Virus record (IMG/VR): IMGVR_UViG_3300028384_000683
Span: 1 to 39,850 of that record
Length of the DNA: 39,850 bases
Direction: 5' to 3' (one strand)
Origin: a virus
Shown here in pieces: positions 1 through 7,818 of the stretch. The notes under the pieces were generated by a model. It saw only the letters and a list, made by a program, of their open reading frames with translations. It ran no database searches and had not been told where the DNA came from. Numbering within the stretch: position 1 is the first letter of the stretch; each line of letters starts with the position of its first letter. The position numbers and the translations under genes are program-made.

Positions 1-1767
1 AGAGACGAAGCTGATGCAATAGCCATGAAGCTAGATCAGCCAGCAGAACAAGAAGATGCTGATGTTGCAGATGTAAATGAAGGGGGCGGTGAAAAAGATG
101 CAGAACGAGCAACAGAAGAGCTCCTTCAACAAATAGCAGATAACACTAAGGTTATGGCTGATGGTGTAAGGGAATCTGGTGAAGGTATGCCAGAAGATGA
201 CGGCAAGCCAGATCCTCAGAATCCTGAAAACAAAAACAAAGGCGCAAACGTCAAGAAAGAAGAAAGTGCAATGTCTAAGTTACTTAGACCTATCAAAGAC
301 TTTGCTAAGATGATTGGTAAAATATTCTTAGTACTTGGTGCAGTTGCTGCAGCTGTGTTTGCAGCTAATGATAGTGTGTTTGTAAAACTAAAAGAACTGT
401 TTGAAAGAATTGTTGCCGTCATTGCTCCTGTATTAGAGCTAATAATGGAAAGAGTATTGCCTCCGTTGCTAGATGCAGTAATGCTAATAGCAGATGCGTT
501 TATGCAAATCGTAGAAGCGCTAATGCCGCCATTATTAAATCTTATTGATCAAGTTTTACCTCCTATTATGGATCTTCTTATGATGGTAATTGACGTGTTC
601 ATGCAAGTAGTAGAAATGTTAATGCCTCCATTAATTCAAATTATAGAAGCAGCAATCCCTCCATTGATTGGTCTTATTGAATTAATTAGTAAAATATTCC
701 TAATGCTGGTCGAGAACTTAATGCCTATTCTCGAACCGTTAATTGGTTTTATTGCAGATACTTTGGTTGTGGTGTTTGAATTAATAGGTAATATAATCAA
801 TGGACTGCTTGCATTCTTTACAAGTCCAATGAGCTATCTTGAAGACGGTCTATCATACTTAGCTGATGGAGGCGATATGATACTTGCTGGCCTTGGAGGA
901 TTCATTAATGGTATTATTGAATTCATTGCCGGACTTGCAGAAAACATTCCATTTGTCGGAGACGAAGCTGCAGCAGGTCTCAGAAGTATGAAAGTGTCGT
1001 TTGGTGAAGCAGCAGAACAAAGAATGGAAAGAAGAGTAACAGAAAGAGCTGAACGAGCTGCAGACAGAGTAGTAGACGAAATAGATTTTGATCTGCCGCC
1101 AGAAGAATTTAAGGCTGCTATTGATCAACAAGTAGAAGAAGGCAATATGTCTCCTGAAGTTGCATCTATCTTAATGCAAAGAAAAGAAGAAGGCACAACA
1201 AACGAAACTAAAGGTGGATCTGGCGATACTGGCTCAGATGCTACACCGACTGGTTCTGGTAGTGCTCCAGAAATCAATATTCCAGAATTTGATGCAGAAC
1301 AATTAGTACAAGTAAACGTACCTCAAGGTGTACCGTTGCTTGGTGGTAAATCAATCTATGTTTCTAAAACAGCTGATTCGGATGGGAATGTGTATGCGTA
1401 TGATGCTGATGGTAGTCCACTTGGTAGTCTTCCAGCGGATAGCCCAGAAGCTCAAGTATTGATGAAATTAGCATCAACAGAAGGAGTAGAAGGAACAGTA
1501 GCACAAGATACTTCAATAGACGCCACAGGAGTGCCGGTAGACGTCGGAGAATTGCCCACAGGAGGCGTAGCAATAGATACAGCAACCCAACAGCAAGAAG
1601 AAGCTCAATCATCTGCAACCTCGAGTGATAACGTAAACATTAGTCCTGTGATAGCTCCAACAACAAGTTCAAGTACAGCAGTGGTTAATAAAAACACCAC
1701 CGGCGTAATATACACCGGTGGCAAAAGCAGTCTTGGTGGCCGTAGTGGCCCTGGACTGCCAAACTAG
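1..1767 (+). CDS. tape-measure-like hydrophobic repeat protein, 5'-truncated
   Basis: The reading frame is open to the left window edge, so the protein is cut; the first ATG inside is at 25 (580 aa from there). Residues 1-85 (from that ATG) are acidic and hydrophilic. Residues 95-270 are strongly hydrophobic with Pro-Pro pairs at 146, 168, 179, 201 and 212 and a single Pro at 234, all in an 11-residue register. Residues 340-400 are charged and helical, and the C-terminus is Gly/Ser/Thr-rich. Repeats of this 'PPLLxLI' kind are typical of tail tape-measure or baseplate-hub proteins, and the gene is convergent with gp32 with a 6-nt gap. The structural role is inferred from composition; I cannot name a T4 counterpart. 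A secreted or membrane protein is the alternative. Confidence 0.6.
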   Translation, partial: RDEADAIAMKLDQPAEQEDADVADVNEGGGEKDAERATEELLQQIADNTKVMADGVRESGEGMPEDDGKPDPQNPENKNKGANVKKEESAMSKLLRPIKDFAKMIGKIFLVLGAVAAAVFAANDSVFVKLKELFERIVAVIAPVLELIMERVLPPLLDAVMLIADAFMQIVEALMPPLLNLIDQVLPPIMDLLMMVIDVFMQVVEMLMPPLIQIIEAAIPPLIGLIELISKIFLMLVENLMPILEPLIGFIADTLVVVFELIGNIINGLLAFFTSPMSYLEDGLSYLADGGDMILAGLGGFINGIIEFIAGLAENIPFVGDEAAAGLRSMKVSFGEAAEQRMERRVTERAERAADRVVDEIDFDLPPEEFKAAIDQQVEEGNMSPEVASILMQRKEEGTTNETKGGSGDTGSDATPTGSGSAPEINIPEFDAEQLVQVNVPQGVPLLGGKSIYVSKTADSDGNVYAYDADGSPLGSLPADSPEAQVLMKLASTEGVEGTVAQDTSIDATGVPVDVGELPTGGVAIDTATQQQEEAQSSATSSDNVNISPVIAPTTSSSTAVVNKNTTGVIYTGGKSSLGGRSGPGLPN

Positions 1768-1773
1768 TTGTTA

Positions 1774-2661
1774 TTATTCTTCAGCTAGTCGCTTAAAGAA
1801 ATCCAAAGACTCATCATCATCAGCATCCCCTACGATAGGAGCAGGAGCTGCTTCAGTCATTGCCGGAGCACTGACCTCTTCAAATTGCTCAGCAGTCGTA
1901 TTGACCTGAGCACCATCTAGTCCTAGGACTCTGTTCAGCTTCGCTTGGAGCTCTTCAAAAGTCTTGAAGTTTTTAGGGTCAACAAACTCTACGAGAGAAT
2001 ACTGTGACTTCCATACTTGCTCTAGCTCATCGTCTTCTTCAAACAATGGACCAGGAACATCTAGTTCAGACTTGTCGTAGTTACGATAGCCTTCTACGTT
2101 TCTAATCTTAAGTTTGAAGTCTGCACCTTCCCATAAGTCAAATGGGTTTACTGGCTTCTCATCTTCGAACTGAGGATTCATTGCCTCGTTCAATTTGTCA
2201 AAGATTTTCTTACCATACTTATAAAGGAATACTTTACCTTCATTTTCTGGATTAGATGGATCCTTAACAATATAGATGTTAGAGATAAAGGACAGTCTAC
2301 GCTTTTGCTTTCTTGCCTTATCTTTGTTAGACTCAATACCTGAGTTCCACAACATAGAGTTGTATTCAGATACTGGATCTTTCTGACCTAGTGTGGTCAA
2401 TGAGTTTTCAATGTACCATCCACCTTGTCCTTGGAATCCGTGATCCCAGATACGAACAAATGGAACATCCTCACCTTCAGACTCTGGCAAGAATCTAATA
2501 ACAGCATAGCCATTACCAGCCTTGTCAACTTCAGGCTTCCAGAACCTATCATCAGGTCCATTACCACCTTGGGTCTTCTGGTTGAGTTTATTAAGGGACT
2601 GGGTTAGTTTTTCAAACCCTTCGGTACGATTGCGCTTGAGTGCGCCAAATGAATCAGTCAT
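1774..2661 (-). CDS. 32: single-stranded DNA-binding protein, T4 gp32 family
   Basis: Binds ssDNA cooperatively at the replication fork and in recombination and repair. Recognisable gp32 signatures are the KAGNGYAVIRFLP segment (about 47-59), HGF and WYIE (74-85), VKDPSNPENEGKVF (132-145), YGKKIFDKL and the acidic C-tail (DDDESLDFF...), which in T4 recruits gp59 and polymerase. Length 295 aa is close to T4 gp32 (301 aa). The start has a strong CAGGAGGATAT Shine-Dalgarno. Odd feature: the protein has no cysteine at all. Only His74 of the T4 zinc site is kept, and the CxxC position reads D95-P-V-S98. It lies downstream of gp33 and gp59, the same order as T4 33-59-32. Confidence 0.95.
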   Translation of the reverse strand: MTDSFGALKRNRTEGFEKLTQSLNKLNQKTQGGNGPDDRFWKPEVDKAGNGYAVIRFLPESEGEDVPFVRIWDHGFQGQGGWYIENSLTTLGQKDPVSEYNSMLWNSGIESNKDKARKQKRRLSFISNIYIVKDPSNPENEGKVFLYKYGKKIFDKLNEAMNPQFEDEKPVNPFDLWEGADFKLKIRNVEGYRNYDKSELDVPGPLFEEDDELEQVWKSQYSLVEFVDPKNFKTFEELQAKLNRVLGLDGAQVNTTAEQFEEVSAPAMTEAAPAPIVGDADDDESLDFFKRLAEE

Positions 2662-2704
2662 ATATCCTCCTGTATTGCGTTGTATGACGGTTTATTGCGT
2701 TATA

Positions 2705-3298
2705 TTAATTAAATGTAGAGACTAAAATATCTCTATACTTATTTATGTCAACATTGAGAAAAGCGCTATACTTTTGTGCCTTCAGTTTAACATCTGGCCA
2801 CATAATATCATCGGATAGCTCTTTATCCCAATATGCGAACATTCTAACACATCTATCAATTAAAATCAACGTCTCTAAGCAAATATCTTTGCGTAAATAT
2901 AATCTTAGTAGATAGGGGTGCTGGTTTTTAGGAACAATAATGTTTTCATTAAAGTCCTCTTTTAGTTGGCTCAGTTCATTCTTGAAAACATAGCTAAGAG
3001 ATTGTTGTCTCTTCTTGAACTCAGTATACACTTCGTTCGCTTTGTCTTCTCTAATGTCTCCAATGTAGAAGTCATTGCCATCTACAAAGTTAGCCAACAA
3101 AAACTCTTCCGGGTTCTTCTGCTTTGATAGTTTATAAAAGAAGTACTTGTCGCGTCTAGTTTCAAACGTAGTACGCCAAGCCTTAACCTTGCCATTGTAC
3201 TTAATGTAGTCATACTTCTTGTCAGTGAAATGAGATTTCATTGCAAGGTATTTTACATAAGCATCGTATGGTTCCACTCTTGCTATCCTACCCCTCAT
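2705..3298 (-). CDS. 59: loader of replicative helicase, T4 gp59 family
   Basis: Loads the gp41-type helicase onto gp32-coated forks. Matches gp59 in the N-terminal pattern DAYVKYLAMKSHF, then KYDYIKYNGKVK, RRDKYFFYKL and the 'NFVDG...IGDI' block, with the C-terminal helical domain ending DVNINKYRD-like; 197 aa against 217 in T4. I start at ATG 3298. A TTG at 3325 extends it by nine residues that do not look gp59-like, though neither start has a strong ribosome site. The start overlaps the end of gp33 by 11 nt. Position between gp33 and gp32 supports the call. Confidence 0.9.
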   Translation of the reverse strand: MRGRIARVEPYDAYVKYLAMKSHFTDKKYDYIKYNGKVKAWRTTFETRRDKYFFYKLSKQKNPEEFLLANFVDGNDFYIGDIREDKANEVYTEFKKRQQSLSYVFKNELSQLKEDFNENIIVPKNQHPYLLRLYLRKDICLETLILIDRCVRMFAYWDKELSDDIMWPDVKLKAQKYSAFLNVDINKYRDILVSTFN

Positions 3299-3551
3299 CA
3301 ATAGGTAACCGGCTTTGCTTTGCAACTAAGTTTAGCTGCTCTGCGTTTTCATAAAGTATAGCTTTCAATTTTTGGTTCCTTTGTATAAGTGACGCAACTG
3401 TCTCTGGTTCTATGTCTTCGTTGGACGTAATGAAGTCCTCAACTGCCTCCAGATGAGTAATATCGCCCTTCGATTCTGTTACAATATCATCAATGAGTTT
3501 TGCAAATGCTGCGCTGCTCAATAACGATAGCTCTATTTGTTGTTTAGACAT
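3288..3551 (-). CDS. 33: late-transcription co-activator, T4 gp33-like
   Basis: In T4, gp33 bridges RNA polymerase beta-flap and the sliding clamp so that gp55-type holoenzyme uses TATAAATA late promoters. This 87-aa protein has the compact helical pattern of marine T4-like gp33: AFAKLIDDIV, then LEAVEDF, NEDIEPETVASLI and a C-terminal LNLVAKQSRLPI segment. Start ATG 3551 lies just inside the end of the upstream glycosyltransferase; the longer frame to 3602 is upstream run-over. The presence of TATAAATA boxes in this window fits a working gp33. Family assignment rests on a short protein and on the 33-59-32 synteny. Confidence 0.8.
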   Translation of the reverse strand: MSKQQIELSLLSSAAFAKLIDDIVTESKGDITHLEAVEDFITSNEDIEPETVASLIQRNQKLKAILYENAEQLNLVAKQSRLPIDEG

Positions 3552-4332
3552 ATTCCCAATTACAATTCCATAATCGCTTCCTGTATTTGTGATATGGATC
3601 ACGGTTCCTTACCCGTATAAAGTTAACAATAGGCGAAGCCTGTTTCTGCTTGCCTCTCTCCTGTCTTACATAGAAAGGATCTCTTCTTGGTACCTTAACA
3701 ACCATTCTATGGTCGTCATCATCAGATAACAAATCGTAATCCCATTCTTTATAACCAGGTCTGCCAATGCCAAGATAAAACTCTGCATCGCCATGACGTA
3801 CACCTTGGAACTCAATATCATAACCCCCAGTAGACCAGAAAGCCTCTCTAGTCATGATCCAAGTATTTGGGTGCGTCTTGTATTTAATGATCCCTTTTGG
3901 ACATAGCAACTCATACCCAGACATAACCTCTGGAGCTTCCATGTCCACCTTAGGAACATAATACATATTAGGATCCAACTTCTTGTCGAATCTTAAGTGG
4001 TGATACATTCCAGTTGATTCAAAACAATCAACGTCGATAAGCATCATCCAATCAGTCTTCACATGCTTTGCACCGATGTTCCTACAAACGTGAGAATTGA
4101 ATCCCATGTCTGTTGTCACGTCGATACCCATAACATCGAATCTTGATTTGTGTTGTTTAATGGTACTGTGAAAGAACTCTCGTCCTTCTTCATGGCCATC
4201 ATTAACAAAAATAACTCTAGGTGAATACTTGTACTGTTCTCTCATTCTACTGTAGAAAGAACATTGCTCGTACAGGTGATCTTCTTGGCCGTACCAAGTC
4301 ATCACACAAGTTATATCATTCCACCTTTGCAT
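3544..4332 (-). CDS. GT-A glycosyltransferase (GT2-like)
   Basis: Predicted to transfer a sugar from a nucleotide-sugar donor. The N-terminus (CVMTWYGQEDHLYEQ, then VIFVNDG) is the nucleotide-binding beta-alpha start of GT-A folds. The N-I-G-A...TDWMMLIDVDCF segment supplies the D-x-D metal motif, and GGYDIEFQGVRHGDAEF is the acceptor-side ED-like motif. 262 aa, single domain, no membrane segment. ATG 4332 has GAGGACC eight bases upstream; the start overlaps the GT8-like gene by 17 nt and the end overlaps gp33 by 8 nt. The acceptor (virion protein, DNA base, or host glycan) is unknown. Confidence 0.75.
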   Translation of the reverse strand: MQRWNDITCVMTWYGQEDHLYEQCSFYSRMREQYKYSPRVIFVNDGHEEGREFFHSTIKQHKSRFDVMGIDVTTDMGFNSHVCRNIGAKHVKTDWMMLIDVDCFESTGMYHHLRFDKKLDPNMYYVPKVDMEAPEVMSGYELLCPKGIIKYKTHPNTWIMTREAFWSTGGYDIEFQGVRHGDAEFYLGIGRPGYKEWDYDLLSDDDDHRMVVKVPRRDPFYVRQERGKQKQASPIVNFIRVRNRDPYHKYRKRLWNCNWEYV

Positions 4333-5005
4333 TCATATGGTCCTCTTCTATACTCCACAGACGGCTGTAGAATGTTTCCTCATAGTTATCGAACCATGGT
4401 CCACCATCCGTATAATGAATAGCCTTTGGATTCTCTAAGTGATAGTAATCGTCTAAGCAATTCCATTCTAATGGTAACGAGCCAATGTCTTCATCATCAA
4501 GCCATCTTAGTTGATGAAAATCTAGCCCCGGTCTATGATTGTTTAAGTACTCTGGTGATAATCTTTTATTCTTTGGATGTTCATTGTTGAACAGAATAAA
4601 GCTAGCCCAGTTCTTTCTATAAGCTCTGTGTTGTGCAATACCGTCCATCTTTATTTGGCTGTTAGGAATGTAACCAGGATGCTGTACAACGTATACAGCC
4701 TTACTGTCGTCTACATTCTCAAGTATCTCGAGCGGGTCAGCCAAGAAAAGAAAGTCACAGTCAACGAAAAAGCTCCACCCTTTGTATCCGCTTAGGTGTG
4801 GAACCCAAAATCTAGTAAATGTAAAATCAGTAGATTGAGGCTCACCCCAGTCTCTACTGTAACCATCAATGTCTTCGCTGAATAATTTATTACACTGAAT
4901 GTCTGATCTTTGTTCTATAGAATATTTGCAAACCTCGTATGCTCTAGCTTCTCTCTTGTCGAAGCCTATGAACATTTGGGGTGCTGAGCCAGTATTTGTA
5001 CTCAT
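4316..5005 (-). CDS. GT-A glycosyltransferase, GT8-like
   Basis: The opening MFIGFDKREARAYEV, the FTRFWVP block, the GWSFFVDCDFLFLADP segment with its D-x-D (DCD), and the late 'AIHYTDGGPWFDNY' motif are the usual GT8-like landmarks; the His near the C-terminus normally helps coordinate the metal. 229 aa. I choose ATG 5005 because GAGGTGATT lies directly upstream. A TTG three bases earlier and an internal ATG at 4975 are less likely. It overlaps the preceding GT-B-like gene by 62 nt. One of at least five glycosyltransferases in the window; the substrate cannot be read from sequence. Confidence 0.75.
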   Translation of the reverse strand: MSTNTGSAPQMFIGFDKREARAYEVCKYSIEQRSDIQCNKLFSEDIDGYSRDWGEPQSTDFTFTRFWVPHLSGYKGWSFFVDCDFLFLADPLEILENVDDSKAVYVVQHPGYIPNSQIKMDGIAQHRAYRKNWASFILFNNEHPKNKRLSPEYLNNHRPGLDFHQLRWLDDEDIGSLPLEWNCLDDYYHLENPKAIHYTDGGPWFDNYEETFYSRLWSIEEDHMNAKVE

Positions 5006-5855
5006 CAATCACCTCATTTCTTTTTTGTACACTCTTATGAATGTACTCTTCAATTAATTCTGGATGGAAGTCACTCCAGTACTCCCAAACTATTGCCCAA
5101 GGAAATGCCTTTTGGGTTATATGACCTTTACTGAAAATGATCATAGGCAACCCAAGCATCCTAGCAATCCACATATGAGCCCCATGATACCCTATAACGC
5201 ATCGTGAGGTCAACATCTGTCGAATAACTGCTTCCATAGGTGTCTCGTAATGAACGTGACGGAGATCCCAACCACGCTTCTTTATTAGTTCACCTACTTT
5301 TGGCCAAGCATAGCCAGAAGGAGTTTGTGCTAGTGGATCTTTCCACGCCTTGTTCTTATCATATTCATGAAGCAGCTGTTTGTGCTTCATACTTGTAACC
5401 ATTGTAATTTTGTTCCAACTATCTCTACCATTATCATAATCATTGAGACCATAATTAGTAAATCTTAAGTTGTGAAGCTCCATATCCTTTGCATCGTAGT
5501 TGTCGTGATTGTATGGTAGCTTAGAATCGTATACGTGCTCAATTCGTACACCGTAGAACTGAGGCTTTTGTAATAGATTAAATGTTCTGTCTACCCAATC
5601 CTGAATAGGTTCTGAGTCTGTATCTTTATACAGCGTTGGCTCTTTCTGTGGCCAATGAAACTTAAGAATAACATCAGTACTATTCTTCTCTGCCATGTTG
5701 AAAGCGTATGAGATTGGACTAATGATGTCGCCATATCCAATCTTACCTTTCCAGTTAATGACTAGAGGATTGAAGTTGTCTTGAATTGAGAACTCATTGT
5801 AATCTGGTACTAATGGATCATCAACTCTTAAGGGTGTATGAGGGTTGTTTGGCAT
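4944..5855 (-). CDS. probable GT-B-type glycosyltransferase (GT9/ADP-heptose-transferase-like C-terminal half)
   Basis: A 303-aa soluble protein. The N-terminal third has a glycine-turn segment (NWKGKIGYGDIISPISYAF) that resembles the donor-independent Rossmann domain of GT-B enzymes. The stretch around residues 215-245 (SRCVIGYHGAHMWIARMLGLPMIIFS) is like the GT9 motif in which a conserved acidic/His-Gly turn contacts the nucleotide-sugar. Its ATG overlaps the methyltransferase stop as TAATG, so the two are translationally coupled. The family call is by motif shape only, and a catalytically divergent member is possible. Confidence 0.6.
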   Translation of the reverse strand: MPNNPHTPLRVDDPLVPDYNEFSIQDNFNPLVINWKGKIGYGDIISPISYAFNMAEKNSTDVILKFHWPQKEPTLYKDTDSEPIQDWVDRTFNLLQKPQFYGVRIEHVYDSKLPYNHDNYDAKDMELHNLRFTNYGLNDYDNGRDSWNKITMVTSMKHKQLLHEYDKNKAWKDPLAQTPSGYAWPKVGELIKKRGWDLRHVHYETPMEAVIRQMLTSRCVIGYHGAHMWIARMLGLPMIIFSKGHITQKAFPWAIVWEYWSDFHPELIEEYIHKSVQKRNEVIDEYKYWLSTPNVHRLRQERS

Positions 5856-6403
5856 TATGCTCCCACTTCTTCATCATATCTAACAACGACAGCAGGAAAA
5901 GATTTGTACTTATCACCATACCAATCTCTTATCTCGTATATCTTCTTCTGCCATTGATCTCTTGTTCTAAGGTTAATGTGTAGGTTGGTGCCATCTTCAA
6001 ATGTCTTTTTAGCTGGTACTGTGCTGACATTGATAAACAGAACTCTACGTGTATATAAAAACAAAGTCTTTAGAAAGTCATCTGTCTCTTCTGGATGAAC
6101 ATGCTCCAATACGTCTGTGCATAACACAAGATCATATCTACCTTCTGGGAGCTCATCGTATTCTGGAATTGCTGGGTCGTATAGCTTAATTGTTCTCAGG
6201 GTGTTATCAAAGATAGCTTTCCAATGTGGCAGCTGCCAGAACCAAGCCTTACCGCAACCAAAGTCTAACGCGTCTTTGCATCCTAGTAGTTTGACTAATC
6301 TGGTTAATTCTGGAATGTGTTTAAGTAGGGCAGTGCCTCTTGAAAATTGAGAACCTTTATGTTTCTCTTTATACGCATCAATCAGTTCTTCTGGTGTCAT
6401 CAT
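5855..6403 (-). CDS. class I SAM-dependent methyltransferase
   Basis: 182 aa with the Rossmann motif I ALDFGCGKAWFW, an acidic residue at the end of beta-2 (IKLYDPAIPEY), motif post-II LVLCTDVLEHVHPEE (typical 'DVLEH' of small-molecule and sugar O-methyltransferases) and beta-5 RRVLFINVS. Start ATG 6403 (or the adjacent 6400) is preceded by AGAGGAAAAAAG; the GTG at 6427 is a longer alternative. It leads a run of three glycosyltransferases, so methylation of a glycan is the simplest guess. Upstream lie a 46-aa basic gene and a structured RNA leader with its own promoter. Confidence 0.8.
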   Translation of the reverse strand: MMTPEELIDAYKEKHKGSQFSRGTALLKHIPELTRLVKLLGCKDALDFGCGKAWFWQLPHWKAIFDNTLRTIKLYDPAIPEYDELPEGRYDLVLCTDVLEHVHPEETDDFLKTLFLYTRRVLFINVSTVPAKKTFEDGTNLHINLRTRDQWQKKIYEIRDWYGDKYKSFPAVVVRYDEEVGA

Positions 6404-6518
6404 AATCTTTTTTCCTCTGCGCAGCACGATTGTATTTCGTACGGTCGCGATGAGTTGCAGGCTTGTGTAACCTGTCCATAAACTTCTTTACTGGATTTGT
6501 TTTGCCAACTTTTTTCAT
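6378..6518 (-). CDS. small basic protein, 46 aa
   Basis: A short frame in a different register from the methyltransferase it overlaps by 26 nt. It starts MKKVGKTNPVKKF, continues with an HKPATHRDRTKYNR core and ends KKDYDDTRRTD. The composition (about one third Lys/Arg, 'HKP.THRDR.K' core) resembles tiny basic proteins seen in marine T4-like phages, but I cannot name a family. No strong Shine-Dalgarno precedes it. It sits directly behind the structured leader RNA at 6557-6655. An overlapping alternative frame (from ATG 6528) is compositionally less protein-like. Confidence 0.5.
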   Translation of the reverse strand: MKKVGKTNPVKKFMDRLHKPATHRDRTKYNRAAQRKKDYDDTRRTD

Positions 6519-6556
6519 TTCTCATATCCATACCAACCGATGATAATGTGGCCCCT

Positions 6557-6655
6557 CGTTTGTACCCACGCCCATTTATCCGATCTTCCACCCGCTCTTT
6601 GAAGACCTTGCCGCTACCCGGAGCTCACCAGAACGCTCAACGGGCAAATCAAACG
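6557..6655 (-). ncRNA. structured 5' leader RNA of unknown class
   Basis: On the minus strand this G-rich stretch folds well by eye. A closing helix pairs 6650-6655 with 6557-6562 (CGTTTG/CAAACG). A 9-bp hairpin pairs 6641-6645 plus 6635-6638 with 6616-6624, with a two-base bulge. A 7-bp hairpin pairs 6601-6607 (GGTCTTC) with 6582-6588 (GAAGATC). It lies immediately downstream of a clear promoter and upstream of the small basic gene and methyltransferase. No tRNA T-loop motif and no riboswitch class I know matches. The predicted start site (about 6652) would trim part of the closing helix. Confidence 0.45.
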
Positions 6656-6658
6656 TAT

Positions 6659-6687
6659 ATTATACTCCTGTCTATGTATAAAGTCAA
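6659..6687 (-). promoter_or_regulatory. sigma70-like promoter
   Basis: TTGACT (6687-6682), 17-nt spacer, TATAAT (6664-6659). Drives the structured leader and the methyltransferase/glycosyltransferase run. Confidence 0.75.
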
Positions 6688-6691
6688 CACT

Positions 6692-7210
6692 CTACACCCA
6701 GGAAAAACTTAAAGACATCCTTTCACCTAAAATAATAGGTGTATGATAGGTTCCGTTTCTAATAAAAATAGCATCACCTGGTGTTAGTGATACGGAACCA
6801 TGAGCCTTTTCTCCATATACGCTTTCGCAGCAATATGCAGTCTCGCCCCATACTTGTAGGATGATAACATCCATTTGATCCGTGTGACGGCCATAGTTGT
6901 GACCGTCTCTTTTCCAATTTGCATACACGTGCGCATTGGTAAAATTGTAATTGTTCTTTAACGTGTCGACTATCTCTTTAGTCTTACCAACGAAGTCTCC
7001 ACTAAATTGCATCCAACGATTGTTGTAGTTAGCAGCATCGTGCTTTGTAAGAAACTTTCTGTCTCTTGCATACATATACTGCTCACATACATCAAGGGCA
7101 GTGTGGTCTACAGGATAGAAATTTCTTATTACTCCAAACCCCCAATCATAATGCATCTCAATGTCTGAGAAGTCTGGACTGTTCTTTGCAGGATCAATCT
7201 GCCTTGTCAT
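6692..7210 (-). CDS. Fe(II)/2-oxoglutarate oxygenase, cupin/JmjC-like
   Basis: 172 aa. A double-stranded beta-helix core is visible: RHTDQMDVIILQVWGE provides the H109-x-D111 iron ligands on strand II, PGDAIFIRNGTYHTP provides the distal H156, and the last strand ERMSLSFSWV closes the barrel. The Q-V-W-G-x-K/T-like turn after HxD and the 'PGD..FI..G.YH' segment are characteristic of JmjC/cupin hydroxylases acting on proteins or small molecules. The gene start overlaps the end of the next oxygenase by 17 nt, so the two are a pair. The substrate is unknown. Confidence 0.7.
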   Translation of the reverse strand: MTRQIDPAKNSPDFSDIEMHYDWGFGVIRNFYPVDHTALDVCEQYMYARDRKFLTKHDAANYNNRWMQFSGDFVGKTKEIVDTLKNNYNFTNAHVYANWKRDGHNYGRHTDQMDVIILQVWGETAYCCESVYGEKAHGSVSLTPGDAIFIRNGTYHTPIILGERMSLSFSWV

Positions 7211-7742
7211 ACCAACTCACTAATACTAATCGTGTACCGCTTTCTACTTGAGCAACTCCGTGCATCAAGTCTTTATCATAAATTAACGTCTGACCTTTAT
7301 TTAGTCCTACGACTTTAGGTATAATTGTCTCGCCTAGAGGAGCCTCGTTGCCCTCTCCTCTCTTTGCATATTTGTTAGCTGGTCTTTGTCTTTTTTCATA
7401 AGGCAACATCACTAAAGATTCACCGCCTACTAACTCTCTATCATCAAGCACAGTTATCATTGTCTGGTAAACATACGTATGTGCGTCTGTATGAAACTTA
7501 GTAAACGCATCTGATCCATACTCTAAAAAATAATGAGAGTAGCTTTTTAACTCTTTACCTGCAAAATGATCAAGAGCGCTAAATGCATTTACACCTTCTC
7601 GGTCTTCTGATCTTGGCTGTCTCTTATCTACGTCAAATAAATTATAATCCTGGTGAGCAGGATTGCTTGGTAATGAGTTGTACAGCGAGACTAATTCACT
7701 TATCTGATTTGGTGTTAAGATGTTCTCTACTTTATAACTCAT
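7194..7742 (-). CDS. Fe(II)/2-oxoglutarate oxygenase, prolyl-4-hydroxylase-like
   Basis: 182 aa. Iron ligands H84-x-D86 (KFHTDAHTY) and H161 (LMHGVAQV) and the 2OG-binding R171 (SGTRLVLVSW) are all present, with the GGESL strand between them. This is the P4H/PKHD arrangement common in marine T4-like phages. The ATG at 7742 is only five bases after the -10 TACAAT of a strong promoter, and there is no Shine-Dalgarno inside the predicted transcript, so the mRNA should be leaderless or nearly so. Substrate unknown. Confidence 0.8.
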   Translation of the reverse strand: MSYKVENILTPNQISELVSLYNSLPSNPAHQDYNLFDVDKRQPRSEDREGVNAFSALDHFAGKELKSYSHYFLEYGSDAFTKFHTDAHTYVYQTMITVLDDRELVGGESLVMLPYEKRQRPANKYAKRGEGNEAPLGETIIPKVVGLNKGQTLIYDKDLMHGVAQVESGTRLVLVSWYDKAD

Positions 7743-7747
7743 GCTAC

Positions 7748-7776
7748 ATTGTACCTTAAGTTTTATTCTATGTCAA
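7748..7776 (-). promoter_or_regulatory. strong sigma70-like promoter, leaderless type
   Basis: TTGACA (7776-7771), 17 nt, TACAAT (7753-7748). Only GTAGC separates the -10 from the ATG at 7742, so transcription should begin at or next to the start codon. Confidence 0.8.
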
Positions 7777-7781
7777 CGACG

Positions 7782-7801
7782 AACCCCGCCGGAGCGGGGT
7801 T
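7782..7801 (-). terminator. hairpin, probable terminator
   Basis: Perfect 8-bp stem AACCCCGC/GCGGGGTT with a 4-base loop, between the DUF932 gene and the next promoter. There is no proper T-run on either side, so termination may be weak. The identical stem is used in the terminator at 37753-37781. Confidence 0.55.
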
Positions 7802-7818
7802 ACTAGAAGCAGGATGAC

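Noticed and set aside
1364-1618. Leu-rich minus-strand frame opposite the tape-measure-like gene
   Set aside because: Low-complexity Leu run is the mirror of repetitive Gly/Ser/Thr/Glu codons on the plus strand; no ribosome site.
6400-6591. 63-aa frame from GTG 6591
   Set aside because: It crosses the structured RNA stems and has weaker protein character than the 46-aa basic frame in another register.
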